Source: an uncultured Bacteriovoracaceae bacterium
Lineage (GTDB): Bacteria; Bdellovibrionota; Bacteriovoracia; Bacteriovoracales; Bacteriovoracaceae
Direction of reading: 5' to 3'
Assembly: GCA_937931205.1 (NCBI GenBank)
Contig: CALHBF010000010.1
Span: 18,962 to 82,961 of the forward strand
DNA length: 64,000 nt
Shown: positions 9,881 through 17,279 of the stretch, piece by piece
How positions within the stretch are numbered: the first letter of the stretch is position 1
Layout: the number at the start of each line of letters is the position of its first letter
Notes under the pieces: model-generated
Told to the model about the DNA's origin: nothing
The model's database searches: none
The model's input: the letters and a program-made list of their open reading frames with translations, nothing else
Translations under genes and position numbers: made by a program

Positions 9881-10575
9881 AATACAGTAAAGAAGCTAGT
9901 CGCTAGGGCCGGTACCAATGCATTTATTAATGGAATGGTAATCATTACCAAAAAGACTAGTCCGTATCCTCCATATGAAAAGATGTTTTTAAACAAATCA
10001 CCTACACACTGTGAAAAATTCAGGTCATGTCTGGACCAAGAATAATCCACAAACTGTATTGCAAGAACTAAGGCCAGAATAAAAATCCCTACAGGATAAA
10101 AAAGAGGGAAAATATTTAGAACAAAGGCCAGGGCAGTGAGTGCCAAAATGAAAACAAGCTTCTTCGCTTCATTGACAAAAGTAGCACCTAAGCTTTTCAA
10201 GAGCATCGAAAAACTTTTTTTAGCATCATTGCTAATTGCAGCTCCGATGAGTTTTTGCTCAATTCTATAACTAAGCAAACTATTAAAAGGAGCAGAGATA
10301 ATTCCTGCCAGCAAAATGAAGGTCCAGCTCATTATGAGAAACATGAAGATAATAAAAATGGCCGTAACGAGTTTACCTACCCAACCAGCAGTTTGTGGAT
10401 CAGGAATCCAATCCTGAACAAAAACGCCGAAATAATCAGAGTTCTTAAAAATTAAAACAATGAAAAATATGTAGATGCTCAATGCTAAAATTGTCGGAAT
10501 AATCGCCAATAAAAGATTGATGGGATCTTTGAAAATAAGTCTTAGTGAAAGTGGTAAAATTTTTACTTCATTCAT
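9850..10575 (-). CDS. EI24/CysZ-like inner-membrane protein
   Basis: 241 residues with about four to six long hydrophobic segments. Residues 1-20 (EVKILPLSLRLIFKDPINLL), the P-F-N-S-L-L segment near residue 97 and the C-terminal GGYGLVFLVMITIPLINALVPALATSFF are typical of the EI24 domain family that includes the sulfate permease CysZ. A sulfate role is not supported by the context (no cys genes nearby). It starts 8 bases after the DUF309 gene, so it belongs to the fabI-led minus-strand operon. Its end overlaps the glycosyltransferase start. Confidence 0.7.
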   Translation of the reverse strand: MNEVKILPLSLRLIFKDPINLLLAIIPTILALSIYIFFIVLIFKNSDYFGVFVQDWIPDPQTAGWVGKLVTAIFIIFMFLIMSWTFILLAGIISAPFNSLLSYRIEQKLIGAAISNDAKKSFSMLLKSLGATFVNEAKKLVFILALTALAFVLNIFPLFYPVGIFILALVLAIQFVDYSWSRHDLNFSQCVGDLFKNIFSYGGYGLVFLVMITIPLINALVPALATSFFTVLWLKRQKRLT

Positions 10576-10583
10576 GGATAAAC

Positions 10584-11003
10584 CTATTCGACATTTTTTT
10601 GATAATTTTTGAACCGGAAATTAAAAAGTTCAGCATAATCTGCAAGTACGGATTCAGTACCTTGAGGGATCTTAAATACGATCTCTTCCAGTTCTTCCCA
10701 CGATAAATATTTGAAAGCCAGATCAGTTAACACCCGCAAATCCCTGCATCTCTCGAACTTTTGGCGGGCCTTGGTAATCATTCCCTGGGCCCCTATGATA
10801 TTCGAATTGCGGTAATGAATACAAGCAGCGGCGACCTGAATAACTGCCCAGTAAATATTTCGGGCATTGTCATTGCGATCTTCCATCCAGATATCCTCTA
10901 AGGACTCGTGGCATTCCCAATACTTCTGCTCATTAAAAAGGGCAATTCCCTCTTCCATCTTTGCCAGATGGATAGGAGTGAATTGCCCAAAAGTATATTG
11001 CAC
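10584..11003 (-). CDS. DUF309-family protein
   Basis: A small, mostly helical protein of about 139 residues. The core EGIALFNEQKYWECHESLED followed by a tryptophan and then CIHYRNSN is the signature of the DUF309 family, whose function is unknown. I prefer the GTG at 11003, one base after the fabI stop with a GGTGG ribosome binding site upstream. The longer reading frame, starting at ATG 11042, would overlap fabI by 38 bases. It is the second gene of the fabI operon. Confidence 0.75.
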   Translation of the reverse strand: MQYTFGQFTPIHLAKMEEGIALFNEQKYWECHESLEDIWMEDRNDNARNIYWAVIQVAAACIHYRNSNIIGAQGMITKARQKFERCRDLRVLTDLAFKYLSWEELEEIVFKIPQGTESVLADYAELFNFRFKNYQKNVE

Positions 11004-11004
11004 C

Positions 11005-11775
11005 TTAGAAACCACCAAGGATGTTAAGACCTGAGTCAACATAAAGAACTTGACCAGTCACACCGCCAGAAAGGTCTGAAGCAAGATAAACAGCTGCTCC
11101 ACCACAATCTTCTGGAGTTACGTTTCTCTTCATTGGAGAAATTTCTTCCACTTGGTTAAGAAGTCCTCTGAATCCAGAAATACCAGAAGCAGCAAGAGTT
11201 TTGATTGGACCAGCAGAGATACAGTTAACTTTAATTCCGCGAGGGCCTAAATCATAAGCGAGGTAGCGAGTAGAAGCTTCTAGAGCAGCTTTCGCAACAC
11301 CCATAACGTTATAGTTCTTAATTACTTTTTGAGAACCGTAATAAGTCATGCTGATAATTGATCCACCATCATTAAGAAGATCAGCAAGCGTATCTGTTAC
11401 TCCAACAAGAGAGAAAGCAGAAATATCACAGGCCATTGCAAAGCCTTTGCGTGAAGTGTGAACGAACTCACGAGAAAGATCTTCTTTATCAGCGAAAGCA
11501 AGAGAGTGAACGATAATGTCGAACTTCCCCCATTTTTCTTCAATTGTTTTCTTCATTGTCGGATAATGATCATCATTCGTTACATCAAGCTCGAAAATGA
11601 AATCCGCACCAATTTCTTCAGCAAGCGGCTCTACACGTTTTTTAATGGCATCATTCATATAAGAAAGAGCTACTGTTGCACCTTGCTCTTTAAATGCTTT
11701 TGTAATTCCCCAAGCAATTGAACGGTCGTTTGCAAGACCAAGAATTAGGGCTTTTTTACCTTCTAAAAGTTTCAT
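11005..11775 (-). CDS. fabI: Enoyl-[acyl-carrier-protein] reductase (NADH)
   Basis: Catalyses the last reduction in each round of fatty acid elongation. 256 residues, normal length. The FabI variant of the SDR fold is clear: GLANDRSIAWG at residues 14-23, the second tyrosine pair at 145/146, and the catalytic Tyr-x6-Lys as Y155 and K162 inside NYNVMGVAK. AGGA precedes the ATG at good spacing. It is the first gene of a minus-strand operon with the DUF309, EI24-type and GT9 genes. A perfect 15-base inverted repeat upstream could be an operator. Confidence 0.96.
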   Translation of the reverse strand: MKLLEGKKALILGLANDRSIAWGITKAFKEQGATVALSYMNDAIKKRVEPLAEEIGADFIFELDVTNDDHYPTMKKTIEEKWGKFDIIVHSLAFADKEDLSREFVHTSRKGFAMACDISAFSLVGVTDTLADLLNDGGSIISMTYYGSQKVIKNYNVMGVAKAALEASTRYLAYDLGPRGIKVNCISAGPIKTLAASGISGFRGLLNQVEEISPMKRNVTPEDCGGAAVYLASDLSGGVTGQVLYVDSGLNILGGF

Positions 11776-11802
11776 AGAATCCTCACTTTTTTATTACCGA
11801 TA

Positions 11803-11817
11803 AAACTACCTTAGTTT
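11803..11817. promoter_or_regulatory. Perfect inverted repeat in the fabI promoter region
   Basis: AAACTA-3 bases-TAGTTT, fully symmetric, 28 bases before the fabI ATG. On the minus strand it sits downstream of a TTGATC hexamer (a possible -35), where the -10 region should be. It is therefore placed to act as a repressor site. The regulator is unknown. Confidence 0.35.
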
Positions 11818-12136
11818 GAAGTGAGGGATCAAGTTATTTGCGATTTTCGGGGTTTAAAATGTCAACTCAGTAGAAGAATCAAGCTAAATAATGAATTTTT
11901 TTTTAATAAAAGGGCCTCTCCTAAAAAGAGATCAACTTATTCGGAGATAAACCTATCTTCAAACACCTTCGACTCTCTTCGTAAGATCATTTCAGACTTA
12001 ATGAGACCCCTTTGAGGAATTAGTTCCCAATCTAAATTTTTAGCAACGTTTTGCCTTAAATCTTCCTCTTGAAAGAAGGGATCTTGAGGTTCACTATGGC
12101 CTCAATAAAGAAAAAAACAACGACAAGGAGTACCCA
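11818..12136. other. Intergenic stretch between fabI and the lipoprotein gene
   Basis: No convincing gene. A 64-codon open frame at 11821-12015 on the plus strand lacks a ribosome binding site and has no recognisable composition. Near the right end are TTGAGG (12084-12089) and CCTCAA (12100-12105), an imperfectly spaced inverted repeat, then an AAGGAG ribosome binding site serving the gene at 12137. No RNA gene is evident. Confidence 0.4.
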
Positions 12137-12775
12137 ATGAAAACCACTAGCATGATCTTCACCCTACTCTTTCTCGCTTCTTGTGGAGGCGGTGGAGGCA
12201 ACTCAGCTTCTAGCTCAGGCAAGGCCCAAGCTGTAGCTTTGGAAGAAATCAATCTCGAGGGGAATACTCCGGTTGCAGCGCAAACTTTTGATATCAATCT
12301 TCAATTGAAAGGCTTTCAGGCCAGTCATGAAAATAAAGTTAATGAAGCCAAAGAACTTATTAAGCAGGTTATTGCTTCAGATGAATTTAAGAATGAAGTT
12401 CTTGGTCACACTTATCAAGGCAAGAGACAGTTTGCGAATAACAATGGCATGTCCAATGAAGAAGTTTATAAGAAAATCTTAGAAGGCTCAGAAAACTTAA
12501 CACCGGGAAAAAATAATCAGATGGATTTACATCTTGAAGCTTATACTGATCCGAAAAGTATTACTGTCGGTTACACATACAAAACAGCTAAGAAGATTTG
12601 GATGAATACTAAATATCTTGCAATGTATCCTGCTGCTAAAATTACCACCAATATGGTTCATGAGTGGCTTCATAAGCTAGGGTTTGGTCACGATGCTGAT
12701 TCTACTAAAAAAAGACCGTACTCTGTTCCCTATGCTGTCGGCTATATTGTCAGAGACTTAGCTCTTAGAATGTAG
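12137..12775 (+). CDS. Lipoprotein with metzincin-type zinc motif
   Basis: 212 residues. A lipoprotein signal peptide ends in LASC with the lipidated cysteine at C16, followed by a G/S-rich linker. At residues 175-186 there is HEWLHKLGFGHD, an exact HExxHxxGxxHD zinc-binding motif of metzincin peptidases. The methionine turn expected after it is replaced by YSVPYAVG (195-202), so the third-ligand architecture is present but the turn is atypical. It probably acts as an outer-membrane-anchored peptidase, or a protein derived from one. AAGGAG lies 6 bases ahead of the ATG. Monocistronic by position. No specific family name can be given. Confidence 0.8.
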   Translation: MKTTSMIFTLLFLASCGGGGGNSASSSGKAQAVALEEINLEGNTPVAAQTFDINLQLKGFQASHENKVNEAKELIKQVIASDEFKNEVLGHTYQGKRQFANNNGMSNEEVYKKILEGSENLTPGKNNQMDLHLEAYTDPKSITVGYTYKTAKKIWMNTKYLAMYPAAKITTNMVHEWLHKLGFGHDADSTKKRPYSVPYAVGYIVRDLALRM

Positions 12776-12843
12776 AAAGTGCCAAAAATACCTGTCATTT
12801 CTTCCCTAAATCTGAATAGGAAATGTACCCTAACCCTCTGAAT

Positions 12844-12871
12844 TTTGAATTCATTGTGAACACGAATAGAA
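12844..12871 (+). promoter_or_regulatory. Sigma-70-type promoter of the small transcription unit
   Basis: TTGAAT (12844-12849), a 16-base spacer and TAGAAT (12866-12871). The predicted transcription start near 12878 falls at the base of the hairpin at 12876-12904. Confidence 0.5.
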
Positions 12872-12875
12872 TTCT

Positions 12876-12904
12876 CTTACCAAAGTTTTTTTCTAACTTT
12901 GTAA
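12876..12904 (+). promoter_or_regulatory. 5' hairpin directly upstream of a ribosome binding site
   Basis: Perfect 11-bp stem (12876-12886 with 12894-12904) and a 7-base T-rich loop. The right arm ends immediately before the AGGGAGG ribosome binding site. It could stabilise the RNA 5' end or control access to that site. Confidence 0.6.
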
Positions 12905-12915
12905 GGGAGGTACGT

Positions 12916-12987
12916 ATGCTCAAAATTTTTAGTCATAAGAAAGGTATGTATATGGTGGAGCTAGAAAATTTCTCTCCGGGTACCTGA
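12916..12987 (+). CDS. Very small ORF, 23 residues, unknown
   Basis: ATG with a near-perfect ribosome binding site (GGGAGG, 12905-12910, 5 bases of spacing) and 23 codons ending at TGA. The peptide starts MLKIFSHKKG and ends ENFSPGT. It has its own promoter, 5' hairpin and strong terminator, so a transcript of roughly 165-175 bases is expected. It could encode a small peptide, or the RNA itself could be the product, with the ORF secondary. No known family is recognised. Confidence 0.45.
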   Translation: MLKIFSHKKGMYMVELENFSPGT

Positions 12988-13009
12988 TATTTAATCTGTC
13001 TATTCCATG

Positions 13010-13050
13010 CCCTCTTTAAAGAGAATTAAGCCTTTAAAGAGGGTTTTTTT
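13010..13050 (+). terminator. Strong Rho-independent terminator of the small unit
   Basis: Perfect 12-bp stem (13010-13021 with 13032-13043), 10-base loop, then seven T. It ends the small unit 59 bases before the next gene. Confidence 0.92.
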
Positions 13051-13073
13051 ATGCATTAAGACGTAGAGGACAG

Positions 13074-13103
13074 AGGACAAGCCAAAATTATTCATGATAG
13101 CAT
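13074..13103 (+). promoter_or_regulatory. Promoter implying leaderless transcription of the aminotransferase gene
   Basis: AGGACA (13074-13079) and an extended -10, TGATAGCAT, with the hexamer at 13098-13103. Six bases separate it from the ATG at 13110, so transcription should begin at or next to the start codon. No ribosome binding site is present. Confidence 0.4.
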
Positions 13104-13109
13104 GACTTC

Positions 13110-14231
13110 ATGAAAAAACTCGTACCTGACTATATTGAAAAACTTGAAGTATACCAAGCCGGCAAACCTATTGATGAACTAGCTAGAGAAAAGGGTCTTA
13201 CCCGTATCTCAAAATTAGCAAGCAATGAAAATCCACTAGGACCCTCGCCATTTGCCATCCGTGAAATGACCAATGCTCTTTGGGACACTCATCGCTATCC
13301 GGATATGGCCGCTCACGAATTGAAGTCTGCTCTTTGCGAACTCTATCGATTAAAACCACAAAATATTATTCTTGGTAACGGATCTGAAGGGATCATGGGA
13401 TATATCTGTCGCGCTTTTCTTCAACCTGATGAAGAAGTGATTACCAGCGAGAATACTTTTATTGGTTTTCTTATTCTGGCCAAATCAGTTGGAGCAAAAC
13501 TCATTCAAGTTCCTCGCCTTCCTGATTATAAATACGATGTAAAGGCCATGGCCGCAAAGATTTCTGATAAGACGAAAATTGTCTATCTAGCCAATCCTGA
13601 TAATCCAACTGGAACATACATCACTAAAGAAGAGTTTGATTACCTGATGAAACATGTTCCAAGTCATACTATTGTGATTCTGGATGAGGCTTATTTTGAA
13701 TTTGCCCAAGATCAATGGGACTACCCTGACTCAATGACTTATCGTTATGATAATGTGATCACACTGCGCACATTCTCAAAGGCCTATGGAATTTCAGGTG
13801 TTCGTTGTGGTTATGGCTTCGGTCACGAATACCTCATCGGAAATCTTCATAAAGTAAAACTTCCTTTCGAACCAGGTCTTATCGCGCAAAAAGGTGCTTT
13901 CGGTGCTTTAAAAGATTATCCACATCTTAAACGTACTCTTGAACTTAACAAAAGTGAGAAAGCAAGATTGGTGGATTATCTCATTCATCATGGAATTAAC
14001 CCTATCTCTTCCGTCACAAACTTTGTGACTTTTAAAACAGCTTCTGAAGAGGCCAGTAACGACTTATATCAAGGTCTCTTAAACTTTGGAGTTATCATTC
14101 GTCCGCTAAGAGCAAACTTAATGCCGGATCATGTTCGTATCTCCATCGGTACAACTGAAGAAATGAATCACCTTTATGAAGCTTTTGATCAAATTCTTCC
14201 TGAATTTATTAAGAAGTTTGGAGCGAACTAA
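13110..14231 (+). CDS. HisC-family aminotransferase, probably aromatic amino acid aminotransferase
   Basis: 373 residues, fold type I PLP enzyme. LASNENPLGPSP (residues 37-48), NPDNPTG (162-168), the D192/Y195 pair and the PLP lysine K224 in TFSKAYGISGVRCGYG are the HisC family hallmarks. HisC-like enzymes often accept tyrosine and phenylalanine. The next two genes degrade homogentisate, so the likely role here is removal of the amino group from tyrosine to give 4-hydroxyphenylpyruvate. Histidine synthesis remains possible, but no other his genes are nearby. Its stop overlaps the next start by one base (TAATG). The start has no ribosome binding site but a well-placed -10 box. Confidence 0.88.
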   Translation: MKKLVPDYIEKLEVYQAGKPIDELAREKGLTRISKLASNENPLGPSPFAIREMTNALWDTHRYPDMAAHELKSALCELYRLKPQNIILGNGSEGIMGYICRAFLQPDEEVITSENTFIGFLILAKSVGAKLIQVPRLPDYKYDVKAMAAKISDKTKIVYLANPDNPTGTYITKEEFDYLMKHVPSHTIVILDEAYFEFAQDQWDYPDSMTYRYDNVITLRTFSKAYGISGVRCGYGFGHEYLIGNLHKVKLPFEPGLIAQKGAFGALKDYPHLKRTLELNKSEKARLVDYLIHHGINPISSVTNFVTFKTASEEASNDLYQGLLNFGVIIRPLRANLMPDHVRISIGTTEEMNHLYEAFDQILPEFIKKFGAN

Positions 14232-15214
14232 TGAAGATTTGTACTTATTTAAAATCGACATTCCTTGGAACTCACAAACGATTAGGTATCGTTCATGAAA
14301 ATTTAGTCGTCGATACTAATCTGGTTTGGAAAAAACATTTTGAATTAAATGGCTACTATCTGCCAGAAGAGAAAGCTAATCTTCATATGCCAAGTTCATT
14401 ATCAGACGTCCTCTCTTTTTACCAAGAAGGAAGTATTGATCGCTTCAAAGAGACTTTGGTGATGTTTGAGAATTTGACGAAAAGTGGAATTGCAGCCTCT
14501 GAGTTGTCAGTCACACTTGACTCCATTGAGTTCGACTCTCCTCTTGATAAAATCATCATGTATCGTGATTTTTATGCACATGAAAAACATGTAAAAAAAG
14601 GTTTCGAAAAACGCGGTGAACCTGTACCTGAAGCCTGGTATGAGATTCCTGCTTACTATAAGGGCGGCACTGCTGGCTTTTTAGGAAATAACACCACAAT
14701 CCCTTGGCCTTCATTCTCACAAAAAGTTGATTATGAATTAGAGTTAGGGGTTGTTCTAGGACGTGACGGATTCAATATCAAAGAATCAAATGCTCTCAAG
14801 CATATCTTTGGTTACACCATTCTCAACGACATCTCTGCTCGCGATATTCAAAGAAAAGAAATGAGTATTCGTCTCGGGCCTGCTAAGGGTAAAGACTGGT
14901 GCTCGATCATGGGTCCAGTCATTGTTACACAAGATGAATTTGGAACATCTGAACCTGATCTTCTTATGCAGGCACGAATTAATGGCGAACTTTGGTCTGA
15001 AGGACGCTCAAGCGACTCACACTACTCTTGGGCGCAAATGATTTCTCATATGGGTCAAGATGAATGGATTCGTGCCAGTGAATTCATTGGTTCAGGCACA
15101 GTTGGAACAGGCTGCGGACTTGAACTTGATCGCTGGATTCAGCCAGGAGATGTGATTGAATTAGAAATTGAAAAAATTGGAATTCTTAAAAATACAGTTG
15201 GAAAACCAAAGTAG
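14231..15214 (+). CDS. Fumarylacetoacetate hydrolase family protein
   Basis: 327 residues with the FAH fold: an N-terminal SH3-like part and a metal-dependent C-terminal domain. The metal ligands are visible as D113 (RDFYAHE), E169 and E171 (YELELG) and D200 (ILNDISARD), with H120 as the likely catalytic histidine. In this operon the expected reaction is cleavage of fumarylacetoacetate to fumarate and acetoacetate, the last step of tyrosine breakdown. It is shorter than the mammalian enzyme, as is common in bacteria. It overlaps the aminotransferase by one base and precedes the dioxygenase gene by 6 bases. Confidence 0.88.
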   Translation: MKICTYLKSTFLGTHKRLGIVHENLVVDTNLVWKKHFELNGYYLPEEKANLHMPSSLSDVLSFYQEGSIDRFKETLVMFENLTKSGIAASELSVTLDSIEFDSPLDKIIMYRDFYAHEKHVKKGFEKRGEPVPEAWYEIPAYYKGGTAGFLGNNTTIPWPSFSQKVDYELELGVVLGRDGFNIKESNALKHIFGYTILNDISARDIQRKEMSIRLGPAKGKDWCSIMGPVIVTQDEFGTSEPDLLMQARINGELWSEGRSSDSHYSWAQMISHMGQDEWIRASEFIGSGTVGTGCGLELDRWIQPGDVIELEIEKIGILKNTVGKPK

Positions 15215-15220
15215 GTTAAA

Positions 15221-16315
15221 ATGGAAAACTTTAAAGAAAGCGGAAAATTTACAAAACAGGCCCACGTGAAAATTCCTGAGGGTCATTTTGAAGAAGAGCA
15301 TGGAAGAAAAGGTTTTTTTGGTAGAGTATCTCACCTCTATCATGCCCAACAGCCAACTGGGTGGACTCAAATCGAGGGCGAACTTAAGCCTCATAACTTG
15401 CCACCTCTCTTTAATGATAAAAAGCTAGCTAACAAATTTGTAAAAATATTATTCAACCAAGATGTGCAATTATATCTTGGTACTTTAACGGAAAGTCCTA
15501 AAACATTTTTTAGAAATGCTGATTGTGATGAAATGTATTTCATTCATGACGGCGAAGGAAAAATGGAAACGTCTTATGGAACAATTCCATATAAGAAAGG
15601 TGATTACATCATCATCCCAAGAGGAACGACCTATAAAACTTATCTCTCTACTCCTACGAAGTTTTTAAAGGTTGAATCTCATTCAGAATTTGAGCAACCT
15701 ACTCGTGGAATTTTAGGTCCGAATGCTCTTTATGATCAGACTGCTATTTTTACTCCTGAGGCCAGTGTTGGTTCGGAGCAAAACCTGTCTGAGTATAAAA
15801 TTGAAGTCAGATATCGTGGTGGGAAATCCTACATCACTTATCCCTTCAACCCTCTCTCGGCAGTAGGTTGGAAAGGTTCTCTCTATCCATGGCGACTTTC
15901 TATTTATGACTATTGCCCGATTAACTCACACAAGTACCATATCCCACCAAGTGGCCATACTACTTTTGTTTGTAAGAACTTCGTTATCTGCTCTTTTGTG
16001 GCCCGTCCGCTTGAGCACACTTCCGAAGGTGTTTTGAAAGTACCATTCTTCCATTCTAATATTGATTACGATGAGGTTCTCTTTTATCACCAAGGTAACT
16101 TCTTCTCTCGCGATAACATCGATGCAGGGGCCATTACTTATCACCCGCAAGGCGTGCATCATGGACCGCATCCAAAGGCTTTTGCCAAGGCCAATGAGAA
16201 TGAATGGACTGATGAGTATGCGGTTATGATTGATACCCGCTACCCTCTGATGATGACTTCAGAGTTTGAGTCTCTTGAGAATAAAGAGTACTGGAAGTCT
16301 TGGATGAAGAAGTAA
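15221..16315 (+). CDS. hmgA: Homogentisate 1,2-dioxygenase (short bacterial form)
   Basis: 364 residues, bicupin iron enzyme that opens the homogentisate ring to maleylacetoacetate. The C-terminal cupin has FHSNIDYDEVLFYHQGNFFS and then HPQGVHHGPHP, supplying the iron-binding His, Glu and His. The N-terminal cupin has DCDEMYFIHDGEG near residue 105. It is shorter than the 430-440-residue long form, but matches the short form known in other bacteria. It is the third gene of the aromatic-degradation operon. The 4-hydroxyphenylpyruvate dioxygenase and a maleylacetoacetate isomerase are not in this window. Confidence 0.9.
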   Translation: MENFKESGKFTKQAHVKIPEGHFEEEHGRKGFFGRVSHLYHAQQPTGWTQIEGELKPHNLPPLFNDKKLANKFVKILFNQDVQLYLGTLTESPKTFFRNADCDEMYFIHDGEGKMETSYGTIPYKKGDYIIIPRGTTYKTYLSTPTKFLKVESHSEFEQPTRGILGPNALYDQTAIFTPEASVGSEQNLSEYKIEVRYRGGKSYITYPFNPLSAVGWKGSLYPWRLSIYDYCPINSHKYHIPPSGHTTFVCKNFVICSFVARPLEHTSEGVLKVPFFHSNIDYDEVLFYHQGNFFSRDNIDAGAITYHPQGVHHGPHPKAFAKANENEWTDEYAVMIDTRYPLMMTSEFESLENKEYWKSWMKK

Positions 16316-16331
16316 AATACTCCAGAATAAT

Positions 16332-16390
16332 TTGCCTCTTTATGCCCTTCCGGAATGTGCGACAATGGTTTCACTAATAAGGAAGGGCAT
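16332..16390 (+). promoter_or_regulatory. Long-range inverted repeat covering the ribosome binding site of the outer-membrane protein gene
   Basis: ATGCCCTTCC (16332-16341) pairs perfectly with GGAAGGGCAT (16381-16390), 39 bases apart. The right arm is the ribosome binding site of the gene at 16396. The left arm lies before the gene's own predicted start site, so only read-through RNA from hmgA would fold and mask translation. Confidence 0.5.
16358..16366 (+). promoter_or_regulatory. Extended -10 promoter of the outer-membrane protein gene
   Basis: TGCGACAAT, with hexamer GACAAT at 16361-16366 and a weak TTTATG 16 bases upstream. The predicted start is near 16373, between the arms of the inverted repeat. 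Confidence 0.4.
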
Positions 16391-16395
16391 CACCC

Positions 16396-17199
16396 ATGAA
16401 AAAACACTTCATTGCACTAAGTTTACTTCTCTCTTCATTTGCACATGCTTCTGATATCAAACTTGAACAACTTTCTAGAAAAGATGTTAAAGATGTATCA
16501 AAAGAATTTGCTACAAACTTCACTCACTCAATTGCAACAGCACCAAGTACTGATGGTCTTTGGGGAGTAGAATTTGGAGTGACTGCCTCAACAATGTCTT
16601 CTCCTAAGCTAGGGAAAGTCGTTGATAATTCTGGCGGAGATGGTAAAGACTTTGAAACACTTTATAGTGGTGGTGGGTTCCTGAGATTCCATGTTCCTTT
16701 TGAACTATTCTTTGAAACTTCAGTTCTCCCTAAATCAAAAATCGCTGATGTAAAATTCAACAATACAACCTTCGCAGTTGGCTGGAATGCTGGACGCTTC
16801 TTCAATCTTCCACTTGACCTGACTGCTGGTTATGATGTGGCCAACGGAGAAATCTCATTCAGCCAAACGCTTACTGTTATGGGAGTTCCTGCAAACTCTG
16901 ACATCAGTTTAGAATCAGCGACACAAAAAGCATGGTTAGGAGTTTCTAAAAAATTTCTTGTATTTACTCCATATGCTAAAGTCGGTGTAATCAACATGAA
17001 ATCAACTCTTAAAGCTACTGGTACAGCTGCTAGCGAAGTTTTCAACTACACTACTTCTCAAAAAGAAACAGTGAAAGAAAACAGCACTTTCTGGGCAGCA
17101 GGAGTACAAGTAGATTTAGCGATCCTAAGCCTTGGTGTAGAAGCAATGAGCGCTCTAGATAACACTCGTTATGCTGCGAAACTTGGATTCAGCTTCTAA
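16396..17199 (+). CDS. Outer-membrane beta-barrel protein of unknown function
   Basis: 267 residues. Signal peptide MKKHFIALSLLLSSFAHAS, then alternating-strand sequence with many aromatic ends and a C-terminal strand closing in LGFSF, the usual BAM recognition form with terminal phenylalanine. Roughly eight to ten strands. Similar small barrels in predatory bacteria are uncharacterised. GGAAGGG serves as ribosome binding site and is one arm of an inverted repeat. It has its own promoter and terminator, so it is probably monocistronic and separate from hmgA. Confidence 0.75.
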   Translation: MKKHFIALSLLLSSFAHASDIKLEQLSRKDVKDVSKEFATNFTHSIATAPSTDGLWGVEFGVTASTMSSPKLGKVVDNSGGDGKDFETLYSGGGFLRFHVPFELFFETSVLPKSKIADVKFNNTTFAVGWNAGRFFNLPLDLTAGYDVANGEISFSQTLTVMGVPANSDISLESATQKAWLGVSKKFLVFTPYAKVGVINMKSTLKATGTAASEVFNYTTSQKETVKENSTFWAAGVQVDLAILSLGVEAMSALDNTRYAAKLGFSF

Positions 17200-17216
17200 T
17201 TAAATTCAATTTCTTA

Positions 17217-17242
17217 AAGGGAGCTAATCAGCTCCCTTTTTT
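17217..17242 (+). terminator. Rho-independent terminator after the outer-membrane protein gene
   Basis: AAGGGAGCT (17217-17225) pairs with AGCTCCCTT (17230-17238), 4-base loop, followed by T residues. Confidence 0.9.
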
Positions 17243-17279
17243 CCTTTAATTATTCCCCTACCTGTGCCAAATTCTTCTT

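Noticed and set aside
11821..12015. 64-codon open frame upstream of the lipoprotein gene
   Set aside because: No ribosome binding site, no promoter and an unstructured composition; it begins inside the fabI upstream region.
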